Shown piece by piece: positions 8,811 through 17,747 of a DNA stretch of 64,000 nucleotides. The position numbers and the translations under genes are program-made. Position 1 is the stretch's first letter. Each line of letters begins with the position of its first letter. Under the pieces are notes generated by a model. The model was not told the origin of the DNA, ran no database searches, and saw only the letters and a program-made list of their open reading frames with translations. The stretch spans positions 930,001 to 994,000 of the forward strand of contig NZ_CP150145.1 of NCBI RefSeq assembly GCF_037963835.1, written 5' to 3'. The stretch comes from Paenibacillus sp. FSL H8-0332 (GTDB lineage Bacteria; Bacillota; Bacilli; Paenibacillales; Paenibacillaceae).

Positions 8811-8860
8811 GGGCCCTTATGGCAATTTGAGTCGTATGGTCGCTTGATTCGTTTGAAGAA

Positions 8861-9640
8861 CTATAGCCCATAAAATCGCTTTGTGTTCGCCGTCAGCAGG
8901 GCCTGGGCCTCGGCTACGGAATATCCATGCAGTGCTCCCCAGGCGGCGGCAACGTCATGGACCATAGCCGGATGGGTGGTGCGCCCGGTGAACGGTCCTT
9001 CAAACGGCCAGGGGCCGTCTGTCTCCGCCATGACCAGCTCCGGCGGATAGCGGCGTGCCAGCTCCTGAATCTCCGGTTCGTAGAGGATGTCAGGAGTGAA
9101 GGAAATGTAGTAACCGCAGCTAATCATCCGGTCAACGGTAGCAGCGGGGCCCTTGAACCAGTGGAAATGGGCCTGCGTAAGGCCATGCTGCTCCAGCAGA
9201 TCGCATACGGTCCACGCATCCTCATAGACGGCATGTAGTACTACAGGCTTGCCCAAACGTGCAGCCAGTCCAAGAAGTCTGTCGAGCAGCCCGAGATAGG
9301 GTTCCATCTCCCAGCCCTCACCGCGTGCAGCAGCTTCGGCCCGGGAGTAGTAGGGAAGGCCGATTTCACCAATAGCGACCATATTGTCCGCATGGGCTGT
9401 AATCCATTTCAGCAGCGCATTCAGCTCTTCCTCCGCAGGGAGCTGCTGCTCTGGATGGAAGCCGTAAGCCGGCTTCACCAGGCCGGGATATCTGACTGCG
9501 AGCTCCCGGGTACGCTTGCTGGAGGCGAGGTTCATCGAGACCGCGATCAGCGACTCTATGCCCTGCTCCGGCAGTCTCTCCAGCAGGGAGGACACTACGT
9601 GATCCTCATATTGGTCTAGATGAATATGGGCATCAATCAT
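8861..9640 (-). CDS. TatD-family metal-dependent hydrolase
   Basis: 259-residue TIM-barrel metallohydrolase of the TatD group (divalent-metal DNase/amidohydrolase superfamily). Metal-site motifs are visible: DAHIHLDQ near the N-terminus, AIGEIGL, VLHAVYEDAW, AHFHWFKG and MAETDGPWPF. I prefer the ATG at 9640 over the TTG at 9646 because GGAGAGG lies 8 nt from the ATG but only 2 nt from the TTG. It diverges in detail from the housekeeping TatD/YabD, so it is probably a paralogue. The substrate is unknown. Confidence 0.82.
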   Translation of the reverse strand: MIDAHIHLDQYEDHVVSSLLERLPEQGIESLIAVSMNLASSKRTRELAVRYPGLVKPAYGFHPEQQLPAEEELNALLKWITAHADNMVAIGEIGLPYYSRAEAAARGEGWEMEPYLGLLDRLLGLAARLGKPVVLHAVYEDAWTVCDLLEQHGLTQAHFHWFKGPAATVDRMISCGYYISFTPDILYEPEIQELARRYPPELVMAETDGPWPFEGPFTGRTTHPAMVHDVAAAWGALHGYSVAEAQALLTANTKRFYGL

Positions 9641-9667
9641 TTGCAAGCCTCTCCTTCCGGCAGCGGA

Positions 9668-10792
9668 TTATTTCTCCACAATGGCTTCACCCCGTTCATC
9701 CGGCTCAAAAGCAATAGACCCCAGCTCCATCCCTGTCTTACCTGCCTTATATTCCAGCTTCAGGGTACCGACACTCTCGGTCATGCCGACCATTAGGCTG
9801 GTATCTGCGAGCAGCTTGTTACTCTCTACTGAGTAGTAGGTTACTGCGCCAATGGCCGCTTTGCTGCCGAAATACTTCATGCCGTCCTCAGCACGGTCCG
9901 GGAGTCTGAGCGTCAGCTTGGACGGCTTGGGTCCTGTAAGCTCAAGCTTCAGCAGGACATCATCCTTATCCAGCGAAATACTGGAGGAGACTACAGCAGA
10001 GGCCGCTTTGTCCGCAGCAGGCACCGATATTTCCTTCCATTGTTCCGGATTAACCACATGAACCTCCTGTGCAACCAGCGAGGTTCCGGTTCCCAGGGTG
10101 AACACAACCGTGGCCTCCGGTTTGCCGTCCGAATCTACATCAGCATAGAAGAGCTGAGGCGGGTGCGAGTAGTCTCTGGATACGTTCCAGTTGAAGCGTT
10201 GCTTTTTCCCGTTCACTTCAAGGATGAATCCTTTGTAGGTATCGCCGTCCTTGAGCGCGGCGTACAATTTCACCTTGGGATTATTCTCTGCAACGGCAAG
10301 GGGGGCAGCGGGTACTCTGACGGTTGTGCTAAGACTGCCCGGGGTAACAGTAACCCGGCTTCCTCCCTTATTCAGCTCTGTAACAGCTCCCGTAAGGGAG
10401 TCCAAAGCAGCTGCCGCGATATATACATGGCCTGCCTTCAGTAACACAGGAGAGTCCAGCTCCTCTTGATATCCTCCGTCCGTTTGCGTATAAGTCACCT
10501 GCTTGGAAGCGCTACCGGGCGTTAGAATCGTCTTGTCCCAGCTTGTGGATAGGGTGAGTTGCTTGAGGGTGTTATTCCATTGCAGCTCTATCGGGAAGTA
10601 TTCCAACAGCGCGCGGGCAGGTACGTATAATGTGCCGCCTGAATGGAAGGGGGGAGCCCCGGGGAGAACGGCTTGTCCGTCCACAACAAGGGATAGAGGG
10701 GCAGCAGCAGAATGGGCAATATCTATGGATGAACCCGCCGCATGGCCTGCGAGGAGCAGGGCAATAGCGGCAGCGGTAATTAATTTTTTCAT
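9668..10792 (-). CDS. Secreted protein with copper-amine-oxidase-like N-terminal domain
   Basis: 374 residues. Residues 1-24 are a signal peptide (MKKLITAAAIALLLAGHAAG). Residues ~40-115 match the copper amine oxidase N-terminal-like fold (LVVDGQAVLPGAPPFHSGG, LYVPARALLEYF, LQWNNTLKQLTLS) widespread in Paenibacillus extracellular proteins; it carries no catalytic copper site. The remainder, about 150-374, is a beta-rich region without a recognised family. GGAGG lies 8 nt before the chosen ATG; a longer in-frame start lacks a signal-like beginning. It lies directly after TatD in the same orientation but has its own Shine-Dalgarno. Confidence 0.72.
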   Translation of the reverse strand: MKKLITAAAIALLLAGHAAGSSIDIAHSAAAPLSLVVDGQAVLPGAPPFHSGGTLYVPARALLEYFPIELQWNNTLKQLTLSTSWDKTILTPGSASKQVTYTQTDGGYQEELDSPVLLKAGHVYIAAAALDSLTGAVTELNKGGSRVTVTPGSLSTTVRVPAAPLAVAENNPKVKLYAALKDGDTYKGFILEVNGKKQRFNWNVSRDYSHPPQLFYADVDSDGKPEATVVFTLGTGTSLVAQEVHVVNPEQWKEISVPAADKAASAVVSSSISLDKDDVLLKLELTGPKPSKLTLRLPDRAEDGMKYFGSKAAIGAVTYYSVESNKLLADTSLMVGMTESVGTLKLEYKAGKTGMELGSIAFEPDERGEAIVEK

Positions 10793-10977
10793 AAGATAAC
10801 CTCCGGAGTCTGGAAATTCCAATCTCTTGTATTATAAATGAAAAACACCGCCTGCGGGTCACGTTCTGTTAACAAAGATAAGTCAAGCCTGTTACAGCCC
10901 TAGCTTATACTGCCCATACTGCATTGTGCCTGGACAAATGCAATTTGCCATATCCTAATAGAAGACTTGCAGAAACC

Positions 10978-11553
10978 TCAAGCTTCAAGCGCCTGAAGGG
11001 CAAGTAACACCAGCGCTCTGACTGAGGCTTCGCTCAGTTCTCCCCCGGTCAGCAGCAGCCGGTAAAAAATAGGGCCATAGATCAAGTCGATACAGCTCCC
11101 GATATCGAGTCCCTGCTTCAGTTCCCCCTGGGCAATCCCCCGTTCGAACAGCTTCCAGGCTTCCTGGCGGCGCGGGCCGAAATACCTGCTCCGGTACGCC
11201 TCCGCCAGTCCGGCATCGGATTGACCTTCACCGATCAGCTCCGTAATGACTTTACCTTCCCGGCTGGTGAGGAACCGTGCGAGCGTTCCCGCATGAATCA
11301 GAATGTCCTCTTTGGCGGAACCGGTATCGGGGATCGGCAGTCTGGCGTTAGCAGCGTACAGATATCCGTCCATCACTACCGCTGCTTTATTCGGCCACCA
11401 TTTATAAATCGTTGCCTTACTGACCTGGGCCTGCTCCGCGATCTTCTCTACGGTAACTGCGCCGAAGCCCGTCTCCAGCAATAATTCATATGAAGCGTTC
11501 AGAATAGCGTTCTTGGCCTCAGTATTGCGCGGGCGGCCTCTTTTTTTCTCCAT
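10978..11553 (-). CDS. TetR/AcrR-family repressor
   Basis: 191-residue repressor. The N-terminal helix-turn-helix (FGAVTVEKIAEQAQVSK, ATIYKWWPNKAAVV) is classical, preceded by a basic KKRGRPR arm. Residues ~75-190 form the ligand-binding domain, resembling the TetR_C_16/11-type group. It is divergent from an MFS exporter starting at 11705. The 150-bp gap holds two near-identical inverted repeats, so it very likely represses both itself and the pump. AGGAGG precedes the ATG. Confidence 0.88.
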   Translation of the reverse strand: MEKKRGRPRNTEAKNAILNASYELLLETGFGAVTVEKIAEQAQVSKATIYKWWPNKAAVVMDGYLYAANARLPIPDTGSAKEDILIHAGTLARFLTSREGKVITELIGEGQSDAGLAEAYRSRYFGPRRQEAWKLFERGIAQGELKQGLDIGSCIDLIYGPIFYRLLLTGGELSEASVRALVLLALQALEA

Positions 11554-11620
11554 GGTGATTCCTCCTGACAGTGCTAGTTCAACTATAATTGGAGTATACC
11601 ATAAAACTGCCTATTTACAA

Positions 11621-11636
11621 TACTGAACGTTTAGTA
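11621..11636. promoter_or_regulatory. TetR operator 1
   Basis: TACTGAA-CG-TTTAGTA is an imperfect inverted repeat with one mismatch. It shares its core with a second site 42 bp away and lies between divergent tetR and MFS genes. Confidence 0.65.
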
Positions 11637-11662
11637 TATTATTTGGTCATAGCAATTAATGA

Positions 11663-11676
11663 ACTGAATGTTCAGT
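11663..11676. promoter_or_regulatory. TetR operator 2
   Basis: ACTGAA-TG-TTCAGT is a perfect inverted repeat just upstream of the MFS Shine-Dalgarno. The matching site at 11621-11636 makes it a credible repressor operator pair. Confidence 0.7.
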
Positions 11677-11704
11677 ATTTAAAAAATGGAAGGTGGAGTT
11701 TCAA

Positions 11705-12925
11705 ATGAAGGCTTACGTTCCGATGCAACAACAAGCAGATTCCCCTGAAGCTGCAAAGGCTGTCCCCGGCTGGATCACATTTCTGCTGGCCGTATCCTGC
11801 GGACTGATTGTGGCGAATCTCTATTATACCCAGACGCTGGTTGGGCCCATCGGGCAGGCCATTCATCTGTCGGCCGGAGCGACCGGACTAATCGTTACCC
11901 TGACGCAAATCGGTTATGTTGCCGGACTGCTGTTCATTGTCCCGCTCAGTGATATTATCGAGAACCGGCGGCTGACTGTGATGTCGCTGATTCTGGTTGT
12001 GGCCGCTCTGGCACTGTCTGTCCTGGCACCGAATGCACCGCTGTTCCTGGCCGCCTCCTTGCTGATCGGGCTGGGCTCGGTAGCAGCGCAGGTCCTGGTG
12101 CCGTATGCCTCTTATCTGGCGACAGAGGAAGATCGCGGCCGCGTCGTCGGCAATGTGATGAGCGGGCTGCTGCTGGGCATTATGTTCGCCCGCCCGGTCG
12201 CCAGCTTCCTGGCCGGACTATGGGGCTGGCAGTCCATCTTCATAGTCTCGGCTGTCGTTACTGCGCTGCTGACGCTGCTCCTGTCCCGTATTCTGCCCGC
12301 ACGGAAGCCCGCTCCTGGCCTGAGTTACGGACAATTACTCCGCTCTCTGGGCACATTGCTCATGCAGACGCCGGTGCTGCGGCGCCGCGCCTTATACCAG
12401 GCCAGCCTATTCGGCGCCTTCAGCTTGTTCTGGACGACCGTTCCACTGCACCTGTCCAGTGAGTATCATCTGTCCCAGCAAGGAATCGCCCTGTTTGCTC
12501 TGGCTGGTGTGGGCGGAGCCGTAGCCGCGCCGATTGCGGGCAGATTGGCTGACAAAGGCTGGACCCGGTTATTGACCGGTCTAGGCATTTCACTGGCCGT
12601 TCTCTCCTTTATCCTGGCCTACCTGCTGCGGGATACCTCCAATTTTACACTAGGCCTGCTGGTGCTGACGGCCATTCTGCTCGATATGAGCGTGTCCGGT
12701 AATCTGGTGCTGGGGCAGCGGGCGATCTATTCACTGGGCAATGAGACCCGGGGGCGGCTGAACGGCTTGTTCATGGCGATCTTCTTCATTGGAGGCGCCG
12801 TGGGATCATCACTCGGGGGCTGGGCATATGCTTACGGCGGCTGGAGTCTGACAACCCTGATCGGGCTGGCACTGCCAGTGCTGGCGCTGATCTACTTTTT
12901 GACCGGGAAGAAGGAGCACGCTTGA
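11705..12925 (+). CDS. MFS transporter (drug efflux-like)
   Basis: 406-residue, 12-TM major facilitator of the YnfM/drug:H+ antiporter type. The segment [16 protein letters not shown] is the loop 2-3 motif; NEDR-like [19 protein letters not shown] begins TM5. The ATG at 11705 is preceded by AAGGTGG at ~8 nt; a GTG 12 nt earlier overlaps that site. It is controlled by the divergent TetR through two operators in the shared gap. Typical function is export of a toxic compound that is also the TetR ligand. Confidence 0.87.
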   Translation: MKAYVPMQQQADSPEAAKAVPGWITFLLAVSCGLIVANLYYTQTLVGPIGQAIHLSAGATGLIVTLTQIGYVAGLLFIVPLSDIIENRRLTVMSLILVVAALALSVLAPNAPLFLAASLLIGLGSVAAQVLVPYASYLATEEDRGRVVGNVMSGLLLGIMFARPVASFLAGLWGWQSIFIVSAVVTALLTLLLSRILPARKPAPGLSYGQLLRSLGTLLMQTPVLRRRALYQASLFGAFSLFWTTVPLHLSSEYHLSQQGIALFALAGVGGAVAAPIAGRLADKGWTRLLTGLGISLAVLSFILAYLLRDTSNFTLGLLVLTAILLDMSVSGNLVLGQRAIYSLGNETRGRLNGLFMAIFFIGGAVGSSLGGWAYAYGGWSLTTLIGLALPVLALIYFLTGKKEHA

Positions 12926-12991
12926 GAAAAGCAGACATGGCGTTCAGCAATAATCCGCATAGCCAGTAATTCCCAAAAAAACTACAGTAGG

Positions 12992-13021
12992 CAGAGGAGC
13001 TTAGAGCCTCTGTCTTTTTTT
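12992..13021 (+). terminator. Rho-independent terminator
   Basis: CAGAGG / CCTCTG stem with a 9-nt loop followed by TCTTTTTTT, ending the MFS transcript. Confidence 0.85.
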
Positions 13022-13072
13022 CGTCTGCATATGTAATGGATTCGATAGATAGAGCGTATTAGCTCATGTAAA

Positions 13073-13088
13073 TTACTTGGCCAAGTAA
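13073..13088. promoter_or_regulatory. Perfect 16-bp palindrome upstream of the ECF sigma gene
   Basis: TTACTTGGCCAAGTAA is self-complementary over its full length and lies 28 bp before the sigma factor start. It is too close to the start and lacks a T-run, so it is not a terminator. It is a candidate operator for a dimeric regulator. Confidence 0.5.
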
Positions 13089-13116
13089 ATTCAGCCTGGA
13101 AGGGAGGGCTTAAGGA

Positions 13117-13680
13117 ATGCAAGAGCGCGCATTGCTGCCTTTGATACATGACAGGGTTGCTACTCATATAGAGACAAAGCTTGCGTTTGCAGCGGTTTTT
13201 GAAGCCTATTATAAACGGATATTCAACTATATCGCCTACCGGGTGAGCTGCCGTTATACCGCCGAGGATCTGGCCAGCCAGGTGTTCGAGAAGACGCTAT
13301 CCAAGCTGCCCGGTTATTCCCCGGAGAAAGCGCCGCTTGAGGTATGGCTGTTCGCCATTGCCCGCAACGTAGTGAATGATTATTACCGGAGCCAGGCCCG
13401 GCAGCGCTTCTTCTCACTGGACAGTATCCGGGAGCTGGTGTCGGGAAAAAAAGAGCCGGAAACGCTCATCCTCGGCAGAGAGCGCAGCGACCGGCTACAG
13501 GTGGCGCTGGACACGCTCAGCCCGAAGGAACGTAACCTCATCGCCCTGAAATTCGGGGCGGATCTGAAGAATACGGAGATTGCCCGGATTACCGGAATCT
13601 CGGAGAGCAATGTCGGAGTCATTCTCTATCGCAGCATGCGAAAACTGAAATCTGAAATAGGGAGTGTGGAAGAGCTATGA
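13117..13680 (+). CDS. ECF-type RNA polymerase sigma factor
   Basis: 187-residue extracytoplasmic-function sigma factor. Region 2 spans ~25-90 (FEAYYKRIFNYIAYRV, AEDLASQVFEKTL, VWLFAIARNVVNDYY). Region 4 spans ~125-180 (LDTLSPKERNLIALKFG, NTEIARITGISESNVGVILYRSMRKL). The gene overlaps the next gene, a membrane protein, by ATGA, the usual sigma/anti-sigma coupling. A perfect 16-bp palindrome lies just upstream. No TGCAAC-N17-CGTC promoter is seen in front of it, so it does not visibly autoregulate through that motif. Confidence 0.9.
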   Translation: MQERALLPLIHDRVATHIETKLAFAAVFEAYYKRIFNYIAYRVSCRYTAEDLASQVFEKTLSKLPGYSPEKAPLEVWLFAIARNVVNDYYRSQARQRFFSLDSIRELVSGKKEPETLILGRERSDRLQVALDTLSPKERNLIALKFGADLKNTEIARITGISESNVGVILYRSMRKLKSEIGSVEEL

Positions 13681-14585
13681 ATAACAAGAAGAACGCCGCA
13701 CAGGCAGAAGAGCTTGAGCTTCAGGAGCTGGGAGACTATCTGGCCCGCCAGGACTTCTCCCGGGAGTCCGATCGGGCGGCGGTTCTCCGCCAGGTGAGAA
13801 GCCGCTCCATTCAGAAACAACAGGAGGAAGATAAAATGAAGAACAAACAACGAATCAGACGTCCGGTGATGATTGCAGCTTCTCTGCTGGTGGCAGCCGT
13901 GGTGAGTATATCCTTCGTCAGACCCTCGTTCGCACAGGAAATGCTGGAGCGCGTGCTGAATTCAGTCCAGCTGGGACATATTGAGGTCGCTCAGATGGAC
14001 GGGACCCACCCTAAGGAGTTCCCGGATGCCTGGAAGGGCAAGATATTTGACCAGGACGGTAATCCGGTCACCTCATTTAACCCCATGCCTGAAGCCATCT
14101 TCAATGCCGCCGGGGAGGCCATCGTCAATTTCGACGGGGATAAGCTGATTACCCTGAGTGAGCAGGAGCAGCTTGACAAGGAAGCGTCAGAGCAGAAGTT
14201 TACCGTCAAGGAGGCAGCGGAGCTGGATAAATATGCTCTCTTCAAGGTGAAGCTGCCGGAATATCTGCCAGAGGGCTTTGCCTTTGACCACGGGGAGTTC
14301 TATAAGGACGAGGCGGGCGTAAGCGGGCAGATTGTTGAACTGTTCTTCGCTAGCAAAGATAAGGATAAGCGAATCTGGATGCAGCTGCGCCTGGCCAATG
14401 AGGAGAATGCCTTTTCAATGGCAACGGACGACAAGGTGGAGCAGGTGAAGCTTAAGGGGACGGATGCGGTTCTGGTCAGTGACAGAAGCCTGGACTGGGA
14501 AGCAAACGGCGTGATGTACGGTCTCAGTACCCGCGGCCTTGACCGGACTGAGGTCCTGAAAATCGCAGAGTCCATTAACTGGTAA
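13677..14585 (+). CDS. Membrane anti-sigma factor-like protein (DUF4367-like)
   Basis: 302 residues, translationally coupled to the ECF sigma gene through a 4-nt overlap. Residues 1-60 are a charged cytoplasmic domain that would bind sigma. One membrane helix lies at ~62-82 (VMIAASLLVAAVVSISFV). The rest is extracytoplasmic and ends in a domain resembling DUF4367 (YLPEGFAFDHGEFY, VSGQIVELFF, WEANGVMYGLSTRG), common in Bacillales anti-sigma and stress lipoproteins. No zinc-binding HxxxCxxC is present, so it is not a ZAS-type anti-sigma. The role is inferred from position and topology. Confidence 0.75.
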   Translation: MNNKKNAAQAEELELQELGDYLARQDFSRESDRAAVLRQVRSRSIQKQQEEDKMKNKQRIRRPVMIAASLLVAAVVSISFVRPSFAQEMLERVLNSVQLGHIEVAQMDGTHPKEFPDAWKGKIFDQDGNPVTSFNPMPEAIFNAAGEAIVNFDGDKLITLSEQEQLDKEASEQKFTVKEAAELDKYALFKVKLPEYLPEGFAFDHGEFYKDEAGVSGQIVELFFASKDKDKRIWMQLRLANEENAFSMATDDKVEQVKLKGTDAVLVSDRSLDWEANGVMYGLSTRGLDRTEVLKIAESINW

Positions 14586-14635
14586 TCTGCTGAGGAGCGG
14601 ATAAGGGAACAGGTACGAGACATAGGAAGAATCAG

Positions 14636-14690
14636 AGCACCAGACTGCAACCCCGAAAGCGTGGCGGGGATCGCGGGCTGGTGCTTTTTT
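14636..14690 (+). terminator. Rho-independent terminator
   Basis: AGCACCAG pairs with CTGGTGCT across a structured loop that holds an inner CCCCG/CGGGG stem, followed by TTTTTT. It ends the sigma/anti-sigma operon. Confidence 0.85.
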
Positions 14691-14805
14691 GCAATAGCGT
14701 TTCTACTATTCTTCATGCTTGTCATGCCCGTCTGCATATTGAGGCCAAGTCCTTCATAGACATGTACTAATCAATGCATTCAAAACAGGTTAAGGGGATG
14801 ATGTC

Positions 14806-15888
14806 ATGCGCCGGATAACATGGGTACTCGCGATCATTATGAGCGTGGCCTTAGTATTGGCGGGGTGCGGGAAGAAGGATGCCGCCTCTGTGGTCAAGGA
14901 TCTGAATCAAGTGTCTGACAAGCTGGAGAGCAAGCAGGGAGCTTATCAGGGCTCAGGCACAATGACCTTGTACACCGGGGAGCAGCCGCAGGATTACAAG
15001 GTGGAGGTATGGTATAAGAATCCTTCGTATTACCGGATCAGCCTGTCGAATGTCCAGAAGGATGTGAAGCAGATTGTGCTGCGCAATGATGAGGGCGTAT
15101 TCGTCCTGACCCCAAGCCTCGGCAAAAGCTTCCGCTTCCAGAGCGACTGGCCGGACAGCCAGGGTCAGGTGTATCTGTACCAGACGCTGCTGAAGGGAAT
15201 TGTCAAAGACAATAACCGGCAGTTCGTGGAGGACGGAGATAATTATGTGTTCGAGGTCGCTGCCAACTATCAGAGCAGCGCGCTGGTCCGCCAGAAGATC
15301 TGGCTGAACAAAAAGACTTATGAGCCGAAGCAGGTGCAGGTATCGGATTCCGAAGCCAAGGTTGTGGTGAATGTGACCTTCGACAGCTTCAAGTTCGATC
15401 CGGAATTCACAGCAGATTCCTTCGATATGCAGAAGAATATGGCGGCCGGCAGCCCTTCCGAGAACACGATGGCGGAAGTGGATCAAGAAGGCAATCCGGT
15501 GGTCTCTGAAGATGGTGAACAGGCCGGTGAGCCGGTTACGGCCGAGCTGGGCGACTTCGGAATCATTGAGCCGGCTTACATTCCGGCCGGTGTGAAGCTG
15601 AAGGACACGAACAAGATTGAAGGCAGCAAGGACCATGCGGTGCTGATCCGCTATGACGGCGTCTACCAGTATACGATTATGGAAGCCCGTCCGCTGGACC
15701 GTGCGGTGTCGCTGGCTCCCGGAACACTGGTCGATCTGGGCTTCACGGCCGGCCTGCTTAGCGGGGATGAGCAGCAGACGCTGACCTGGATGAGCGAGGG
15801 TGTAGAGTACCGGATTACAAGCGCAAATCTGCCAGTTACGGAAATGATGCAAATAGCCGCTTCTATGGAGGAACAATCGGGTAAATAA
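14806..15888 (+). CDS. LolA-like lipoprotein (YdcC-type)
   Basis: 360-residue lipoprotein with lipobox LAGC at about residue 21. Residues ~30-215 form a LolA/LppX-like half-barrel (GSGTMTLYTGEQPQDYKVEVWY, IVLRNDEGVFVLTPSLGKSF, LNKKTYEPKQVQVSD, VNVTFDSFKFDPEF). The C-terminal ~120 residues resemble the DUF4367 module also seen in the anti-sigma protein. In Bacillus subtilis the orthologous ydcC also precedes alr, ndoAI and ndoA, so synteny supports the call. Family members (e.g. GerS-like proteins) act in envelope or spore processes. A terminator separates it from alr. Confidence 0.83.
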   Translation: MRRITWVLAIIMSVALVLAGCGKKDAASVVKDLNQVSDKLESKQGAYQGSGTMTLYTGEQPQDYKVEVWYKNPSYYRISLSNVQKDVKQIVLRNDEGVFVLTPSLGKSFRFQSDWPDSQGQVYLYQTLLKGIVKDNNRQFVEDGDNYVFEVAANYQSSALVRQKIWLNKKTYEPKQVQVSDSEAKVVVNVTFDSFKFDPEFTADSFDMQKNMAAGSPSENTMAEVDQEGNPVVSEDGEQAGEPVTAELGDFGIIEPAYIPAGVKLKDTNKIEGSKDHAVLIRYDGVYQYTIMEARPLDRAVSLAPGTLVDLGFTAGLLSGDEQQTLTWMSEGVEYRITSANLPVTEMMQIAASMEEQSGK

Positions 15889-15899
15889 AAATCAGTGGG

Positions 15900-15951
15900 C
15901 GGATACTGCGCAAGGTGGGAATCATTCCTCTACCCGCGGTATCCGTTTTTT
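15900..15951 (+). terminator. Rho-independent terminator
   Basis: CGGATAC...GTATCCG with an inner GGTGGG/CTACCC pairing, followed by TTTTTT, after the LolA-like lipoprotein gene. Confidence 0.85.
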
Positions 15952-16069
15952 GTCTACACCCTGCTCACATTGACAGCGGCCTTCACGAGCATTACCATTG
16001 GCAGTAAGACTTCTGATCTGTGCGAATAAGGCAGAGATGTTTTACTACAATGTAAGAAGGTGACCTGAA

Positions 16070-17251
16070 GTGAAGGCAAGCTATCGGCCGACAGCAGCCG
16101 AGATTAACCTGGATGATTTGCGTGCCAACTACGAAGCTTTTCGCGGCGTATTGCCGCAGGAGACCAAGTTCATGGGATGCGTCAAAGGAAATGCGTATGG
16201 ACATGGAGCAGTGGAAGTGACGCGGGAGCTGGAGCGGCTTGGAGCGGACTACGTCAGTGTTGCTTTTCTGGATGAGGCATTGGAGCTGCGTCAGGCGGGA
16301 ATACTACTTCCTATCCTGGTGCTGGGCTATACTCCACCGGAAGGCATTGCTGTAGCCTGGGAGAACAACATTACCGTTACACTGTTCACACCGGAGGTAC
16401 TGGAAGCGGTTAGCGCCCTTCCTGTAGCGAAGGAGCACCGGCTGAAGGTACACATCAAGATTGACAGCGGAATGGGCAGACTGGGATTATTGCCGGAGGA
16501 TGCGCCTGCATTCATCGCTGAGGTGCATGCGGTGGCACAGGCGGAGCTGGAGGGCATGTTCACCCATTTTGCCAGAGCAGACGAACACAACAAAAGCTAT
16601 ACACTAATGCAGCACCGACGTTTCATGAGCGTGGCGGAAGCGCTTCGGGACATGGACATTACCATCCCGATCATACATACGGGCAATAGCGCTACGGCCA
16701 TTGATACACCTCTACTATCCATTAACATGGTGCGTGTAGGCATAAGCTTGTACGGATTCTACCCCTCGGCTGAGGTGAACCGCGAGCTGGTGGCTCTACA
16801 CCCGGTAATGACGCTGAAGACGCAGGCTGTATATGTCAAAACCCTGCCGCCTGACTCAGGCATCAGCTACGGCACCCGGTACTTCACGGCAGGCGATGAG
16901 GTTATCGCTACGCTCCCCGTGGGGTACGCTGACGGATATTCCCGCATGCTAACAGGCAAAGCGGAGGTGCTAATACGCGGACGCCGTGTTCCTGTCGTCG
17001 GAACGATCTGCATGGACCAGTGTATGGTATCACTCAAATCTTTCGCTCTAGAAGCGGAACAAATCAAAGCAGGCGAAGAGGTTGTACTCATCGGCCGCCA
17101 GGGCACCGAGTCGATCACGGCAGATGAACTGGCGCTCCATTTAGGGACGATCCACTACGAAGTAATCTGTATGCTGGCTCACCGGGTACCGCGAGTGTAT
17201 GTACGCCAAGGTACCTTACCCAACCTCGTCAATCCCTTGCTGCAAGCCTAA
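16070..17251 (+). CDS. alr: Alanine racemase
   Basis: 393-residue PLP enzyme converting L- to D-alanine for peptidoglycan synthesis. The PLP-lysine motif is FMGCVKGNAYGHGA near residues 32-45. MGRLGLLPEDA and FTHFARADE follow in the barrel. The second catalytic base Tyr lies in SGISYGTRYF, and CMDQCMV in the C-terminal beta domain is typical. GTG start after AAGGTGA. Synteny with ndoAI/ndoA downstream is as in Bacillus. Confidence 0.96.
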   Translation: MKASYRPTAAEINLDDLRANYEAFRGVLPQETKFMGCVKGNAYGHGAVEVTRELERLGADYVSVAFLDEALELRQAGILLPILVLGYTPPEGIAVAWENNITVTLFTPEVLEAVSALPVAKEHRLKVHIKIDSGMGRLGLLPEDAPAFIAEVHAVAQAELEGMFTHFARADEHNKSYTLMQHRRFMSVAEALRDMDITIPIIHTGNSATAIDTPLLSINMVRVGISLYGFYPSAEVNRELVALHPVMTLKTQAVYVKTLPPDSGISYGTRYFTAGDEVIATLPVGYADGYSRMLTGKAEVLIRGRRVPVVGTICMDQCMVSLKSFALEAEQIKAGEEVVLIGRQGTESITADELALHLGTIHYEVICMLAHRVPRVYVRQGTLPNLVNPLLQA

Positions 17252-17298
17252 TACCCTGACCAGATACCTAGTACAGGAACTGAATATAAGGAACGTAC

Positions 17299-17329
17299 CG
17301 TATAGAGCTTGTGACTTATAGTCTATACG
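17299..17329. other. Hairpin between alr and ndoAI
   Basis: CGTATAGA (17299-17306) and TCTATACG (17322-17329) are perfect 8-bp inverted arms with a 15-nt loop. There is no T-run after it, so it is either a weak terminator or a regulatory site ahead of the antitoxin gene. Confidence 0.35.
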
Positions 17330-17386
17330 AACCGCCATTTCTAGTTTATAATGGGATGCAGCATACTTGATATACTGGCGGCATAT

Positions 17387-17412
17387 ATTCCTTGTATAAA
17401 ATTCCTTGTATA
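17387..17412 (+). repeat. Tandem direct repeat upstream of ndoAI
   Basis: ATTCCTTGTATA occurs at 17387-17398 and again at 17401-17412, a 14-bp period. It lies 50 bp before the antitoxin start and may contain promoter elements or binding sites for the ribbon-helix-helix antitoxin. Confidence 0.45.
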
Positions 17413-17462
17413 TTGTAACACTGGAACACAAGGGCAGAAGGTTTGTGGGGGTGGAAGAGAAG

Positions 17463-17744
17463 GTGGCCAATTTGCAGAACACCAAAAGAATCATGATCAG
17501 CTTGCCCGATCATCTCTTGCAGGAAGTAGATGGGATCGTTCAACTGGAGAACTCTAACCGTAGTGAATTGATCAGGCAGGCCATGAAGCTGTACTTGAGC
17601 GATCGGAGGAAACGTACCATCCGCGAGTCCATGCAGCGGGGCTATATGGAAATGGCTAAGATTAATTTAACCATGGCATGCGAGGCCTTTCTCGCAGAGG
17701 AAGATGCAGACAGTACTCTTGGCCGCTTAGTAAGCGGGGTGTAA
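17463..17744 (+). CDS. ndoAI: Ribbon-helix-helix antitoxin NdoAI (EndoAI/MazE-type)
   Basis: 93-residue CopG/Arc-type antitoxin that neutralises the NdoA ribonuclease. The ribbon-helix-helix is at ~8-48 (KRIMISLPDHLLQEVDGI, NRSELIRQAMKLYLSD). The C-terminal toxin-binding tail RGYMEMAKINL and the final RLVSGV closely match the Bacillus protein. The GTG at 17463 gives the family's usual length of 93; GTGs at 17445 and 17451 are in frame and cannot be excluded. It lies 3 bp before ndoA, so the two are co-translated. Confidence 0.9.
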   Translation: MANLQNTKRIMISLPDHLLQEVDGIVQLENSNRSELIRQAMKLYLSDRRKRTIRESMQRGYMEMAKINLTMACEAFLAEEDADSTLGRLVSGV

Positions 17745-17747
17745 CTA

